From the NCBI GenBank assembly GCA_032158295.1, contig CM063254.1:7980439-8044438 (forward strand): DNA of 64,000 nt, given 5' to 3'. The notes below the pieces were generated by a model, which saw only the letters and a program-made list of their open reading frames with translations, was not told the DNA's origin and made no database searches. Shown one piece after another: positions 1-11,384 of the stretch. The stretch's first letter is position 1, and each line of letters opens with the position of its first letter. The position numbers and the translations under genes were made by a program. The stretch is from Pycnopodia helianthoides. Its lineage: Eukaryota; Echinodermata; Asteroidea; Forcipulatida; Asteriidae.

Positions 1-72
1 CCATTTTGATGTTTTTTCCCTCTTTTTTCTCCCGAGTGTAACGCACACGTCTAATTCACTACACATAACTCT
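1..72 (+). repeat. Left flanking direct repeat of the foldback structure
   Basis: This stretch matches 6835-6909 in the same orientation. Both contain TTGATGTTTTTTCCCTC, then GAGTGTAAC, then CACTACACA and AACTCT. The two copies sit just outside the inverted arms, but the right copy is separated from its arm by about 210 bp. It is far too long for a normal target-site duplication, so a duplicated flank or a larger tandem arrangement reaching left of the window is more likely. Confidence 0.7.
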
Positions 73-310
73 TGCTTTCAGGCAATGTACATTAACATTT
101 GGGAAGAGTCACTGTCCCTGTGTGTGGATTATTAAATATTTGTACAGTACAATTTTTGTTTTGTTTTGTGTAGTACAAGTATCAAGATATTCTGATATCT
201 CTGAATCTCCTGCAAAACGGAATAACAATCTTAATTGTATCATTTAACGACATTCTGAGGCATTGATGTTCCCAGCGGAAAGATTTCTGAGAGAGACTCC
301 CCTAGAAGAG

Positions 311-1545
311 AATGGACTCAACCAAGTTTTCGCTAACTTTTGTTCCAACGTGTTGAGAAAATAAATTATTTACTACTATGGGTGTTACTGTGAATTACAA
401 CGCCCAAGTACATGAACATGTTACTGGAATGGTAGAAAGTTCCCACCACACTGTTTGCGATAGGGGTACGGGGAATTAAAAAGTTGATATTTTACAACGC
501 AGTTTTAAGCAAAACAATAAGCTTTCTTTAAATTAAATTTCAGGCATGTTCGTCCCCCCCCCCAAAAAAAAAATAAATAAATAAAAGGCTAAAGCCACTC
601 TTGGTAAGGGGCTACAAGAAAATATTTCAGATGAAAATAGCTCAGAGGAGCTGATGGTAGCAATTAAAATTCCTCCTAAAACAGTCTAGATTGTAGGATG
701 GAGGGAAACAAGCACCAAAGAGATGCATTACGTGGAACAAAGCTGTTGTTGGAATGGCTAAGCACGAAACATTTTCGCTTACTAGAGAATTCCCAGTCAA
801 AGTATCACACCATAAGTACCTTTTTGTGACTGCCCACCACCTTAAATTTTTCTTAGCAGAAACAAGATTAATTACGCTCAGCCAATTTTCCCATCAAGCG
901 GCTCATATTTTATAAACAATAAACATACACAACTTAAACTTGTCTTGATCATATTTTATAACTACTTTCTAGTTCTGCTTCAAAATTACTAACTGACTTT
1001 TTCCATAGTGTTTACCAGATTAGTTCACATGAGGTCTAAAAAATCATATCAACTTTGTTTCAAAAATATCATGGACGGTGTGTTGATGAATACAACATCT
1101 TTGGCGACATCTTAAAGTGAAGTATGAATAAAATGTATCATGATTGATATAATATAGCACAACATAGTATCTCAATTCATAGCAATTTTGTTTCTTTAAA
1201 ATTCGAAATCACAAATTCATAATCTCTTGGAAGACAGTCTATTTTGAAGTCATAATACTTTAGAAAACCCAAAATTTCAAGCACACTGGGTTCTGAGATA
1301 TAAAGCATGATTGTTGAATCCTGAAGTCACAATAAACCATTGCAATAACTAATGTAAGCTGTTATCATTTAGTTAAATATAAGAAGTTCTTTTAAAGCAC
1401 ATGTACAGCATTGGTAATTGTCAAAGACCAGTATCTGCACTGTATGTGACCCAACATATACATGAAATTACATGACAGTTTAAGCTCAATCGGTCATCGC
1501 AGTTAAAAAACCTCTTTAACTGTTTTTAATTTTTTTTCCCTCATT
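311..1545. other. Left-arm insertion without recognisable content
   Basis: This AT-rich stretch has no counterpart in the right arm: the arms match on either side of about 310 (GAGAGACTCC) and diverge at once. There is a short CCCCCCCCCC-A run near 550-570. I see no open frame, terminal repeats or RNA gene in it. Confidence 0.5.
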
Positions 1546-3160
1546 TCTTAAGCATTCTAGAGATACGACAATTGTACATGAACCTTCCTTGCATAGTCCT
1601 GCATCCGAAAATTAGTTTTTTATGGCTATTTTCTGCCATCTTCATACCGAACATTGCAGGCAAGTGACGATACTCCGAATGTTCCTCAAACGCATGTCTA
1701 ACAGGGCTTTTGTATACAGTGCTGTTCGAGAGAGAAACTTAAAAAATGAACGGTCAAATCATGCTGGATTTTTACAAGTTTTATTCCATTGGAAAGCCCG
1801 TCTCAAGAGCTCTAGATTCAAACTATTTATGTGACTCTATGTACAAAAAATGTATGTTACTATTATGAAAAAACTGAGCAAAGAAGGGCTGCGTATTAAA
1901 ACCATTAAGGAATATACTGCCAAATAATGGCTGGAAACAAATTTGGAGTTAAGTTTGAGTATAACTCAAGAACATTTGAATTTCCCTTGCATAGTCCTGC
2001 ATCCACAAGTTATTTTTTTCATGGCTTCTTTCTGCCATCTTTATGCCGGAAATTACAGGCAAGTGATTATACTCCGAATATTCCTCAAACGCATGTATAA
2101 CGGGATTTTTGTACACACAGCTGTTCGAGAGAGAAACATAAAGTATTCACGGTCAAATCACCCACAAATCGAGTCTGGATTTCTACAAGTTTTATACATT
2201 TGGAAAGCCCGTCTCAAGGGCGCTAGATTCAATTTAAACATCTGGCTGTGACAATTTTGTAAGCAACGCGAGTGGCTTGTCCAGAGTATGGACAAGAGAA
2301 ACTTGGAAAAGAAGGGCTGCGTATTAAAACCAGCAAGGATTATACCGCCGAATAATGGCTGGAAACAAATTCGGAGTTAAGTTTGAGTATAACTCTTGAA
2401 CTAAGCATGCTAGAGAAACTAAATTTGTTTCTGAATCTTCCTTTTTATAAACCTGCATCCGAAAGTTATTTCGTTATGGGTACTTTCTGCCATCTTCACA
2501 CTGGAAATTACAGGCAAGTGACGATACTCCGAATGTTCCTCAAACGCATGTCTAACGTGATTTTTGTACACAGTGCTGTTCAAAAGAGAAACATAAATTA
2601 TGCACGGTCAAATCACTTTCAATTCAATGCTGGATTTGTAAAAGTTTTATACCATGGAAAAGCCCGTCTCAAGAGCTCTAGATTCAAACTGATTATGTGG
2701 CTGTGACGATTTTGTAAGCGACGTGAATGGCCAGAGAGTATGACTATTACAAAAAAACTAAGATAAGAAGGGCTGCGTATTAAAACTAGCATGGAATATA
2801 CTGCCGAATAATGGCTGGAAAAAATTCGGAGTTAAGTTGGAATACAACTTATGAACTAAGCATGCTAGAGAGACGGAATTTAAACCTGAATCTTCCTTGC
2901 ATAGTCCTGCATCCGAAAGTTATATATTTGATGATTTTGCCAGCTTTTTACCGGAAATTACAGGCAAGTGACGATACCTCGAATGTTGCTCAAACGCATG
3001 TCTAACGGAATTTTTGTACACATTGCTGTTCGATAGAGAAACGTTAAGTATGCACGGTCAACTCACCTTCTAAATGTGTGGCTTTGACGATTTTGTAGGC
3101 AACGCGAGTGGCCAGAGAGTTATTACAATAGAAGCTAAGCACGGAAGGACTGAGTATCAA
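1546..3160 (+). repeat. Four tandem ~400-455 bp units in the left foldback arm
   Basis: The landmark CAAGTGA followed by TACTCCGAAT or a variant starts at 1661, 2060, 2515 and 2965, giving spacings of 399, 455 and 450. Each unit also has a CTGCATCCGAAAGTTA-like block, a TGCTGTTCGAGAGAGAAAC block, and for the last three a TAATGGCTGGAAA block. Short open frames of 64-107 codons recur in each unit and look alike only because the DNA is repeated; they carry no recognised domain. The right arm has one such unit (about 6020-6345, inverted). Confidence 0.8.
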
Positions 3161-3977
3161 GGCACAAGAACTGAACTCAGGGGGTGCTGTACTCGGGGGT
3201 GAGAGTCATTGCTAAAGACCAAAAGGACTTAAACCTGGATCCACATCTTGGGAAGTTTACTGAAACATTATTTGAGGTAGCTGTATTTAATGCACTTTGT
3301 GCCAAGTATCGTCTAGTGCTCTTCTCCTATTGACAACAATTTGTTGCTCTGCGGAAAGAAAACCAGTCATTCGCACCCAGCAAAGTTGCCCAAACAAAGT
3401 TCGAACCCTCTTCAAGTCGCTACTTACAAAGTCGTCGTCTCAAAGTCCCCAACACAGCCTAGCCCGTTGTCGTCGTAAGTGGCGCTTTGTTCTGTAATGC
3501 ATTGATCTTCAGTATAATGGAGATCAATGCTTTAATATTAGTTTTTGTTTTAATGCGGGGCCTTTAATCGTCGTACACAGTGCTTCGTTCTATATATTTG
3601 TTTCATTCTATACAAATATGTTTTGGTCTCTAATCTTCATTTAGATTTCAATCTACATGTATTTGGTTTCTTTCTGTATGTAATATTGGTTCGATCTAGT
3701 GGCTTCGTTCTTTAAAGATTAAGTTTCATTACACACCAAGCTCCTCTTATCAACCAATGCTAAAAGGATTATTCAAAAATGCTCAACAAATATTTAAAGG
3801 TCTCTTACAGCCTAGCCTATAGCCTCTTGAAATCAGTTCCCAGAGTTGTCAAGTTTTTGTTAGTCGTGGACTGGACAAGTTGTTTGCTAGCACTCATTTG
3901 GTCACAAAATCTGCTATCAATGTACAGCATGTACATAGGCTAGGCCTTACAAAGCCACCTATACTTCTAACCATAAA

Positions 3978-4228
3978 GGCCCAATTTCATGGCTCTGCTT
4001 GCCGCCGAATTTTGCGCTTGCGATCACCATTCTCCGCTTACTGTGCCAAAATTCTACGCTAGCTGTGTTAGCGAAGATCAATGCCTAGGAACTTGGAGTG
4101 TGAACGCGCACATGCAAAAATTCCCTGCTAACCAGTGGAATACGCTTGACGCTGAGCGCGGAATTCACTGCTTCCCCAAGCGCCGATTATTTGCTTACGG
4201 TAAGCAGAGAAATTAAATGGACCCAGCT
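3978..4228. mobile_element. Decayed palindromic MITE (GGCCCAATTTCATGGCTC type)
   Basis: The left end reads GGCCCAATTTCATGGCTCTG and the right end is a diverged inverse of it near AAGCAGAGAAATTAAATGG. The interior alternates GCTTAC/GTAAGC-like blocks and GCGC steps, as in MITEs related to module b. The internal part (4110-4216) is similar, in inverted orientation, to about 7255-7385 and 10625-10745. Confidence 0.5.
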
Positions 4229-5544
4229 GGTTTAAGCACAAGGGTCGGGAGTACAGTCACGGGAGAGCAGGCGTGTCGGCCCAGGGGCAAATGGGTTCTC
4301 ACGCCTGGGAGGCGTGAGAGTCCGGCCCGGTGGTTACAGGTGACGATGACTATAGCAAGCTAGTAGTCTTGGTGCAAGACGTTTCTCGTTTACCTTTCAC
4401 CCACGGTATGGCGAACAAACCGCCCGTACACAATAACCATGACCTATGAGCGGTTCGTGTCGTGAGAACAGTTCGTTTATGATAGCGCCCTCTCGTTGGA
4501 AAGAATTGTGACAAATCAACACAAGAAGGTCTTACACCTAGACTAGCAAGCTAGTCGAAACATTGAGACCAAAAAAAGCTCACTCTGTGGCAGTGCAGTT
4601 AGTTACGAGAAGTCCCGCCGATCCACTAAGCGAAAGTAGTATATAGTAGTCCAGGCCGATTTCCTACCTTCCACCCAGGTAGTAGTTAATAAGCAGGACT
4701 GTTCTTTTCAGAACTGAGAAGTTTCCAAAATTCCAAAAATCTACTCCGCGGAAGTAGAATAAATAGCAAGACAAGTTCTCTAAAGAAAAACAATGTAAAC
4801 AGCAAAGTAAATATACACATGGTATCTCTCCTTGTACAATTACAACTTTTCACTGGATTATAATAAATTAACTGTCAGACACTGTTCTTCTCCCAATTTT
4901 TTTTAGACTTATAATTAAGTCTTTATTTATGAGGTAGTTGTGTGTGTGTGGGTAAGATGGGTGTGGGGAGTGCGCATTGACTAACATTAACTTAATTTCA
5001 CCTCCTTGTGGCCCCTCTATTTACGCTCAGAACCCCTGCCCCTATTGCCCCCCCCCCCCAAAAAAAATGAAATTGGAAAAAAGAATGCACACATGAAGTA
5101 AATTGGCTGATACATTGAATAGCACCCCAGAGTCCTAGCCCCCGTTTGCCCCCCTCCCCCCATTGAAAATGTCTGGTACGCCCACGTCAATAGAGTTATG
5201 TAGTATATTAATTTTTAATGAACTTAAGAAACACATTCTTGTCAGCGTTTCGATTCTACGAATTTTATTCTCGTCGTTCAAAGACGAATTTGTCAGACGC
5301 GGTTCTTTCCAACAGCGCACCCAGTATTGTGTCGGGGGGGGGGGGGGCCTCTAGGAAATTTAACTGGTTTGGTCCAAGGGCCGGTGTGGCAGGTGATTCT
5401 GTCCCCTCATACGGCAAACTGTGTACAAGCTTCTTCTGACAGCGCCCTCTTTTGAGTCATCCTCCTTCAGCCCATGTTAATTTCCCATGTGGGGACAGAA
5501 TCTCCAGGGACATTTCCCTATGACATCGGCATTACGGCCCCTGT

Positions 5545-5605
5545 AGGGTCCAGGGGCGAAGCTCCGGTGGGGTCTAGGGGGTGAAGCTCCCGGAGGTTCT
5601 GAGCC
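5545..5605 (+). repeat. Two-copy ~27 bp GC-rich direct repeat
   Basis: GGGTCCAGGGGCGAAGCTCC is followed directly by GGGTCTAGGGGGTGAAGCTCC. No function can be read from it. Confidence 0.6.
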
Positions 5606-5761
5606 TTTGGCGTAGTTTAGTGGGTGCAAAAACCAAGCCGCCGCATGCCTAAAAACAGAGAAATAAACACCTATGAATCTTTCTAATCACTCAATTTCTG
5701 ACATGATTTTACAGGGCATTAAAGCACTAGGTAACCATAGAGAGAATGGTCTTCTGAGTAG

Positions 5762-6622
5762 AGAGGACGACTTTGTAAGGAGCGACTTTAAGAGGGTTCG
5801 AGTTTGTACGTGGATGGGGCACTTTGCTAGAGCAACTTTGCTGGGAGCGAATGACTGGTTTTCTTTCCGCAGAGCATCAAATTGTTGTCAATAGGAGAAG
5901 AGCACTAAACAATACTTGGTACAAAGTGCATTAAATACAGCTACCTCAAATAATGTTTCAGTAAACTTCCCAAGATGTGGATCCAGGTTGAAGTCCTTTT
6001 GGTCTTTAGCAATGACTCTCAACCCCCGAGTTCAGTTCTTGTGCCTTGATACGCAGCCCTTCTTTCCATGCATACTTTATGTTTCTCTCTCGAACAGCAC
6101 TGTGTACAATAAAACCCGTTAGATATGCGTTTGAGGAACATTCGGAGTATCGTCACTTGCCTGTCATTTCCGGTTGAAGATGGCAGAAAGTAGCCATACA
6201 AAAGTAACTTTCGGATGCAGGACTATGTAAGGAAGATTCAGGTACAAAATTCGTCTCTCTAAAAGGCTTAGTTCATGAGTTATACTTAAACTTAACTCCA
6301 TATTTGTTTCCAGCCATTATTCGGCAGAATATTCCTTGCTCGTTTTACGCAGCCCTTCTTTGCATAGTTTCTATTGTAATAGCCCTACTCTCTGGGAGTC
6401 TCTCTCAGAAATCTTTCCGCTGAGAACATCAATGCCTCAGAATGTCATTAAATGATACAATTAAGATTGTTATTCCGTTTTGCAGGAGATTCAGAGATAT
6501 CAGAATATCTTGATACGTGTACTACACAAAACAAAACAAAAATTGTACTGTGCAAATATTTAATAATCCACCCACAGGGACAGTGACTTTTCCCTTATGT
6601 TAATGTACATTGCCTGAAAGCA
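5762..6622 (-). repeat. Foldback structure, right inverted arm
   Basis: Reverse complement of the outer and inner parts of the left arm, with one tandem unit instead of four and no ~1.2 kb insertion. It ends at GTACATTGCCTGAAAGC. Short open frames in it are inverted copies of those in the left arm. Confidence 0.7.
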
Positions 6623-6834
6623 AGGGACAAATTTGGGCTTTAATTAAATGGTGTCATAGTGTACACGTTGGGCTTTACAAATTCCGAAGTTCGCGCCTTG
6701 TTCCAGATTAAAACCGTACACATTCTTTATACTATTTCAATTATTGTCAAGCTGAGGCACAAAGAATGTCTTTGACTTACCTTAGAACTTGCATGGTAGC
6801 TTCGACCCCTTGAAAACCGGATGTTTTGGCAAGA

Positions 6835-6909
6835 GCCATCTTGATGTTTTTTCCCTCTTGTTTTTCTCTAGAGTGTAACACAAGCGTTTAATGCACTACA
6901 CACAACTCT
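6835..6909 (+). repeat. Right flanking direct repeat of the foldback structure
   Basis: Direct copy of 1-72 with about ten differences visible by eye. The intervening 6623-6834 holds nothing I can identify. Confidence 0.7.
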
Positions 6910-6965
6910 GGACTGATTTGCATATGTGCAGACGACATTATTCATCGACTTATTGGTGATCAGAT

Positions 6966-7405
6966 TTGTTAACAACGCTGTTATGTTTTGAAATGATTCT
7001 AGTGAAAGAAAAATGTGATTTGAAGATGTTAATATTGCACAAATTATTAAAAAGTGTCCCTTATTATTAAGGGTAATAAAAACATACAGAGGTTGTGTGA
7101 CCCAAGCAAAAGTTTGTACGCACTGCCAGCCATGTTGGCAGTGTGGGTACCAGCCTCATTGTCCTTGCGCTATGCTTCTGCATGCACACCGTACCATAGA
7201 GTGACACACGCATGAACTTGAAGTGGCTGTCCGTGTTTTGATAACGATATGGCTCTGCTTAATAATTTCATGTCACTGCTTACCGTAAACAAATAAATAA
7301 AAAATCGGTGCTTACAGAAGCAGAGAATTCCGCGCTTATGTTGAGCGTGTTTCATAGGTTAGTTGGGAATTTTTGCGCGTCAGTACTCCACGCCACCAGT
7401 CAATC
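6966..7405 (+). repeat. ~430 bp dispersed element, copy 1
   Basis: Matches 10355-10768 in the same orientation. Shared landmarks are TTTTGAAATGATTC or a variant, the block GCCATGTTGGCAGTGTGGGTACC, CATGCACACCGTACCATAGAG and the MITE-like TTAATAA..TTCATG..CTTACCGTAAA block. A perfect hairpin CACTGCCA/TGGCAGTG lies at 7121-7143. No coding content is evident. 7406-7490 is AT-rich without features. Confidence 0.7.
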
Positions 7406-7490
7406 TTCATTCATTTTTTATTTTATTTTATTTTATAGTAGGAACTAGTATAGGTCAGAGTATCAAACAGTTGCACGCAAAAGTTGCGTC

Positions 7491-7770
7491 ATGTATTGCC
7501 ATAATATAGGTTCAAGGCCTTTTGCTGTCTGTGGCAACAGTGTGATTGGGATCTGCATTGCTTCCTTCCCTAAGGTGTCAGGACCCCATTGGCTAGGCAG
7601 GGGGGACAGGGGAGGATATGCTGCTGGGTCAACCGCCACAAATAAGGGAACTATATCGTTGTCCGTAGGGGGGCGCAGAGCGCGCTATCTAACCCCTCGG
7701 GCGCGTGAACGCCTGACACTACCAGCATCGCGTAACTTTTTAATCTTTTTTAGTATAAGGTAGAGATTTT
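7491..7770 (+). mobile_element. tRNA-derived SINE, 5'-truncated
   Basis: It matches the body and tail of the full SINE at 17125-17530 but starts downstream of box B, so both internal pol III promoter boxes are missing. The tail ends in TAGTATAAGGTAGAGATTTT and runs straight into array module i/a. The 90-codon frame across it is not a gene. Confidence 0.75.
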
Positions 7771-8144
7771 TTGTTGTTCGCGTGTTTTTTTTTTGTCTTC
7801 CTGGGTAGTTAGGAAAAATTCCAAACGGCTGACCTGCCAACAAATGAAAAGAATTCTAAAGTTCAGTCGTCTGTAAACATGTTTGATTGGTTTTCAAGAG
7901 GTTGAGAGACTTGTGAGTATTTTTGAATATTTATCATAAGACTTGGTTCCTATGGGAGTGTATTTAGTTTAGTCTTACTAGTTTGTTTCTTTCCAAGTGA
8001 AAACACCTCAACGCCGGTGAAATTTTCCCTGCGTCCGGGCATCAATCTTGAAAAATATCCCTACACCTCTTGGCAAATAGGACTATTTATTTTTTAGTGC
8101 CTATGTCATCCAGAATACCTCAAGTTGAAAGTTAACAACCCCCA

Positions 8145-8390
8145 GGGCCCAATTTCATGGAGCTGCTTAAGCACAAAATTTTGCTTCAGCAAAAAAATCA
8201 TTGCTTAGTAAAATCAGACTACCGGCCAAGACTATACACTCAATTGTTATGCTAAGTAAACAACAGCTAAATACCAGTCACAAGCAATGTATAAGGCATG
8301 AAATTTTGGCCAGTAACATGTGTAACATAAGCAAGCTATTTTCGTGCTTAAGCAAATTTTATACTTAAGCAGCTCCATGAAATTGGGCCC
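8145..8390. mobile_element. MITE b, palindromic GGGCCC-ended element
   Basis: Ends GGGCCCAATTTCATGGAGC and GCTCCATGAAATTGGGCCC are perfect inverses, continuing inward as CTTAAGCA-rich arms. Flanks are CAG on both sides (..CCCAG / CAGGTC), which could be a 3-bp target duplication if the element is counted from GGCCC. No coding capacity. The same element sits at the same place in every array unit, so it inserted before amplification. Confidence 0.85.
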
Positions 8391-8810
8391 AGGTCACATT
8401 TGGGCATCATATTTACACTGCGGTACTGGGCTGTCGAATCAGTCTATTGAGTAATAGCCTATATATTATTTTGAGGGCCTAAAACTAAATTTTCCATCTT
8501 TGTTTTCGGGGAGAGGGGGTAGGGGGCTATCTTTGGAGCGCTTGCTTGGACTAGGTGTTTCCATGGTGCTTGTTAATAACACGAAACCACTGATAGCCCG
8601 CTAACCGGCTATTCCCGCTTGTGTATTGGACTCACTGCACCCAGTCATGTACATGTAAACACTGTACATGTCCACCTTGGCATTTATTATTCAAGTACAT
8701 GAACATGTGTACAGCCGAGCGCCGACACTTGCACACCCTTGCAGTGAGTCCGCGAGCGGAAATAGCCGTTTCGCGGGCTACAGCCGGTCTGTTTTTCCTT
8801 GGTTTGCGTT

Positions 8811-9232
8811 GATTGGTCGGAAATTTACGCTGATCGGTCAAGAGGTTATGAAGTGCGGGGTTTAAAACCTCAACCATCGTCTGTGTTCGCTTCACGAGCA
8901 TTTTGCTCAGTCTCTAGTAATGTTTTGTCCCTTTTTCTTCAAAATATGTTCTCAATTATGTTTTGAGTGTTATGGTTGGATTCCTTAGACATTGAAGATC
9001 AAGCCCGTGTTCTTAGAATTTCTTTCATGATTTTCGAAAGTGGTAAAAATTGGGCATATCTGGTACTATAGTCTGTCAACATTGGTCGAAATTGCACTTA
9101 TGGTCGAATCTCGTGCACAACACCTCGTAACCCTCCGGTAAACAGCCCGTCTGTAGAGAGGGTTACGATCATCGCAACTAATTCTGATACATGTTTTGGG
9201 TTTCTTTTTTTTGCAATTGTTTCTTTAATAAA
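8811..9232 (+). ncRNA. Module c putative compact transcription unit, copy U1
   Basis: Within about 420 bp the sequence shows an inverted CCAAT box (ATTGG, 8812), a second inverted-CCAAT-like GATCGGTC (8832), a TATA-like TTTAAAA (8861), a 40-nt hairpin with a perfect 9-bp outer stem GTAACCCTC/GAGGGTTAC (9127-9166), and an AATAAA signal (9227-9232). No conserved open frame lies between. The layout fits a short polyadenylated RNA of about 350 nt. This is inference from motifs; it could also be the leftover 5' end of a decayed gene. Confidence 0.35.
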
Positions 9233-9306
9233 ATGTTTTTGCAGTATTTCATGTAAGTATTTCAAAATAAAAAAATAAAAAATAAAAATAAATAAATAAA
9301 CAAATA

Positions 9307-9713
9307 AAATCTCTACCTTATACTAAAAAAAGATAAAAAAGTTACGCAATGCTGGTAGTGTCAGGCGTTCACGCGCCCGAGGGGTTAGATAGCGCGCTCT
9401 GCGCCCCCCTACGGACAACGATATAGTTCCCTTATTCGTGGCGGTTGACCCAGCAGCATATCCTCCCCTGTCTCCCCTGCCTAGCCACTAGGGCCCTGAC
9501 ACCTTAGGGGAGGAAGCAAGGCAGATCCCAATCACACTGTTGCCACAGACAGCAAAAGGCCTTGAACCTATATTAGTGCAGACGGCATTCGAACCTGGAT
9601 CGCGTGGTCCAAGTGTTGAGACAGTCCCAGCACCTTATCCCACTGCGCTAGTAAGGTGTTGGTACTTTAACCCCGTGAGTTTACAATGTATAGTAATACG
9701 AGTGCACCCAACC
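9307..9713 (-). mobile_element. tRNA-derived SINE in U1
   Basis: Reverse-strand copy of the SINE described at 17125-17530, with box B as GGCATTCGAACC. An antisense frame beginning MPQTAKGLEP runs through it and recurs in other copies; it only reflects sequence identity. Confidence 0.85.
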
Positions 9714-10356
9714 AGAAAGTTCATTGATCGTACCACCTGCCACCATGCAGTTAGAGGTCTTATTCTGTCTATGTTAGACTACTGTAATGGGCTTCTTACA
9801 TCCGTCCCAGCAAGTCACCTTAAAAGACTCCAGAGCCTACAGAACTGGGCAGCTCGCCTAATCTACCGAGTACACCGAAGACAGGATTCCACCCCTTTGC
9901 TGCAGTCACTACATTGGTTACCCATTTCTAAGCGAATTCGATACAAGCTATTACTTTTGGTTTACAGATTATTCCACAACCAGTCACCAGATTATATGCA
10001 ATCCTGCGTTGTACATTATTTTCAATCAAGACCAAACCTACGGTCCAGCTCTAATCATTTATGGCTGACTTTCCCACCTACCCACAACAAGGCTGGTGAC
10101 AGAACCTTCACGTTCACTGCAGCAAAGGAGTGGAACAGTATACCACTTTCAATCCAAAATGCCAAATCAACCAACAAATTCAAGAAAATGATCAAAACAT
10201 ATCTATTTCAACATTAATCAATGTATTGCATTACAGGTGGCTTCATTTAATTTTTCATTTGATTTATTTATTTTCATGTACTTAATGATTTTGTAAGCGC
10301 TGTGATTTAGTTTACTAAGTAGAGCGTCTTTAAATGCCGTTTATTATTATTATTTG
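9714..10356 (+). mobile_element. CR1/L2-type LINE, 3' fragment
   Basis: The frame ending at 10217 contains the C-terminal reverse-transcriptase region typical of CR1/L2 LINEs: LDYCNGLL, LKRLQSLQNWAARLIYR, LHWLPISKRIRYKLLLLVYR, LRSSS, and AKEWNSIPLSIQ before KTYLFQH. These match the usual order after the catalytic domain, which is itself missing. The 3' UTR ends with TTTGTAAGCGC..AAATGCCG and ATT repeats (10341-10356), the known tail type of this clade. It is fused in frame by chance to the antisense SINE frame on its left, making a 225-codon chimeric frame from 9540. Confidence 0.85.
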
Positions 10357-10768
10357 TTAATAACGCTGTAATGTTTTGAAGTGATTCAAGTTAAAGAAAA
10401 ATGTGATTTGGAGATGTAAATGTTGCCTAAGTTTCCCCTATTATTATGGGTATTAGAAACATACAAAGGTTGTGTGACCCTAGCAAACGTTTTTACACAC
10501 TGCACCCAGCCATGTTGGCAGTGTGGGTACCAGCCTCATTGCCAACGCGCTGTCCTTCTGCATGCACACCGTACCATAGAGTGACACACGCATGAACTTG
10601 ACGTGGCTGTCCGTGTTTCGATAACGATATGGCTCTGCTTAATAAGTTCATGGCTCTGTTTACCGTAAAAAATTCGGTGCTTCAAGAAGCAGGGAATTCC
10701 GAGCTTACGTCAAGCGTTTTTTATAGGTTAATAGGACATTTTGCGCGTCCGTACTCCACGTTACCATA
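10355..10768 (+). repeat. ~430 bp dispersed element, copy 2
   Basis: Second copy of 6966-7405 with scattered substitutions and small indels. It starts immediately after the ATT tail of the CR1/L2 fragment. 10769-11005 is T-rich without features. Confidence 0.7.
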
Positions 10769-11005
10769 GTGCTTTTGAATAATAATAAATGTATGATCAT
10801 TCCTTTCTGTTATGGACACATTTTTAGTGTATGGCTTTTTCGTGTCAAAGTAGTTTGTTTTTGTTTTATGTTATTTGCTTTATTTTGTTTGTTTTATTTT
10901 TGCATTATTAGTCCTTTCTTATTCCTTTTTTCTCGTTGTTTCTCTTATAAAAAAGAGTTTGGGAAAAATTGAATCTGGTAAAAAAAAAAATGATAAAAAG
11001 TTACG

Positions 11006-11342
11006 CTGTGATATTGTCGGGCGTTCAGGCGTCGTGACTTCGGTTTCTCCGCCCTGGTCCTCGTAAACCTTACCGACTGCCATATAGGTCCCGTAGGGCA
11101 TGGTGGCCGACTCATAGCATGTCCTCCCCTGTCTCGATCCCTAGCGCCGCGGGCCCTGTCCCTTTAGGGGAGAAACAAGGCTGATCCCAATCACACTGGT
11201 CCCAGTGCCAGCCAAATTCCTTGTTCCTATATTAGGTACAGACGGTGATTCGAACTCAGAACCTTATCTGTTGACTGAGTTTTGAGACAGTACCGGCACT
11301 CTAACCCACTTCGCCAAAATGTCGGTGCTTATTCGTGGGTAG
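11006..11342 (-). mobile_element. Diverged copy of the tRNA-derived SINE
   Basis: Aligns by eye to the reverse complement of 17125-17530: shared GTTACGC, TCCTCCCCTGTCTC, GATCCCAATCACACTG, CCTATATTAG and a box-B-like GTGATTCGAACTC. Many substitutions separate it from the array copies, which are nearly identical to each other, so it is an independent older insertion. Confidence 0.75.
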
Positions 11343-11384
11343 TTGCATCGTATATAGACTGGTATCCACATACCGCAGGTATAG

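Larger units (their letters stand above)
73..3445 (+). repeat. Foldback structure, left inverted arm
   Basis: The outer part (about 73-310) is the reverse complement of about 6395-6622, and the inner part (about 3160-3445) is the reverse complement of about 5762-6040. Between them lie an insertion (311-1545) that the right arm lacks, and four tandem units where the right arm has one. The arm starts near GCTTTCAGGCAATGTAC and its partner ends with GTACATTGCCTGAAAGC. Long unequal inverted arms with expandable internal tandem repeats resemble foldback (FB/TU-type) elements, but no transposase is seen. Confidence 0.7.
3446..5761. other. Foldback loop region
   Basis: This is the non-repeated spacer between the two inverted arms. 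It contains a decayed palindromic MITE (3978-4228), a C run near 5049, a G run near 5332-5346, and a short GC-rich direct repeat (about 5545-5605). No gene is recognised; its open frames are under 80 codons and without domains. Confidence 0.5.
7771..9711 (+). repeat. Partial array unit U1 (modules a-b-c-SINE)
   Basis: Begins in the end of module i (TTGTTGTTCGCGTG), then module a to 8144, MITE b 8145-8390, module c 8391-9300 and the SINE 9307-9711. It lacks d to h and is followed by a CR1/L2 LINE tail. It has the same order as the units at 23297 and beyond, but is isolated and bounded at its left by a SINE in the opposite orientation to its own. Confidence 0.8.

Noticed and set aside
1622..3005. 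A family of four related small proteins
   Set aside because: They are frames in tandem DNA units of the foldback arm, with shifting starts and stops and no conserved domain.
7771..9300. Solo LTRs of an LTR retrotransposon, because of repeated promoter plus AATAAA
   Set aside because: No TG..CA ends, primer-binding site, polypurine tract or gag-pol remnants are seen between copies.
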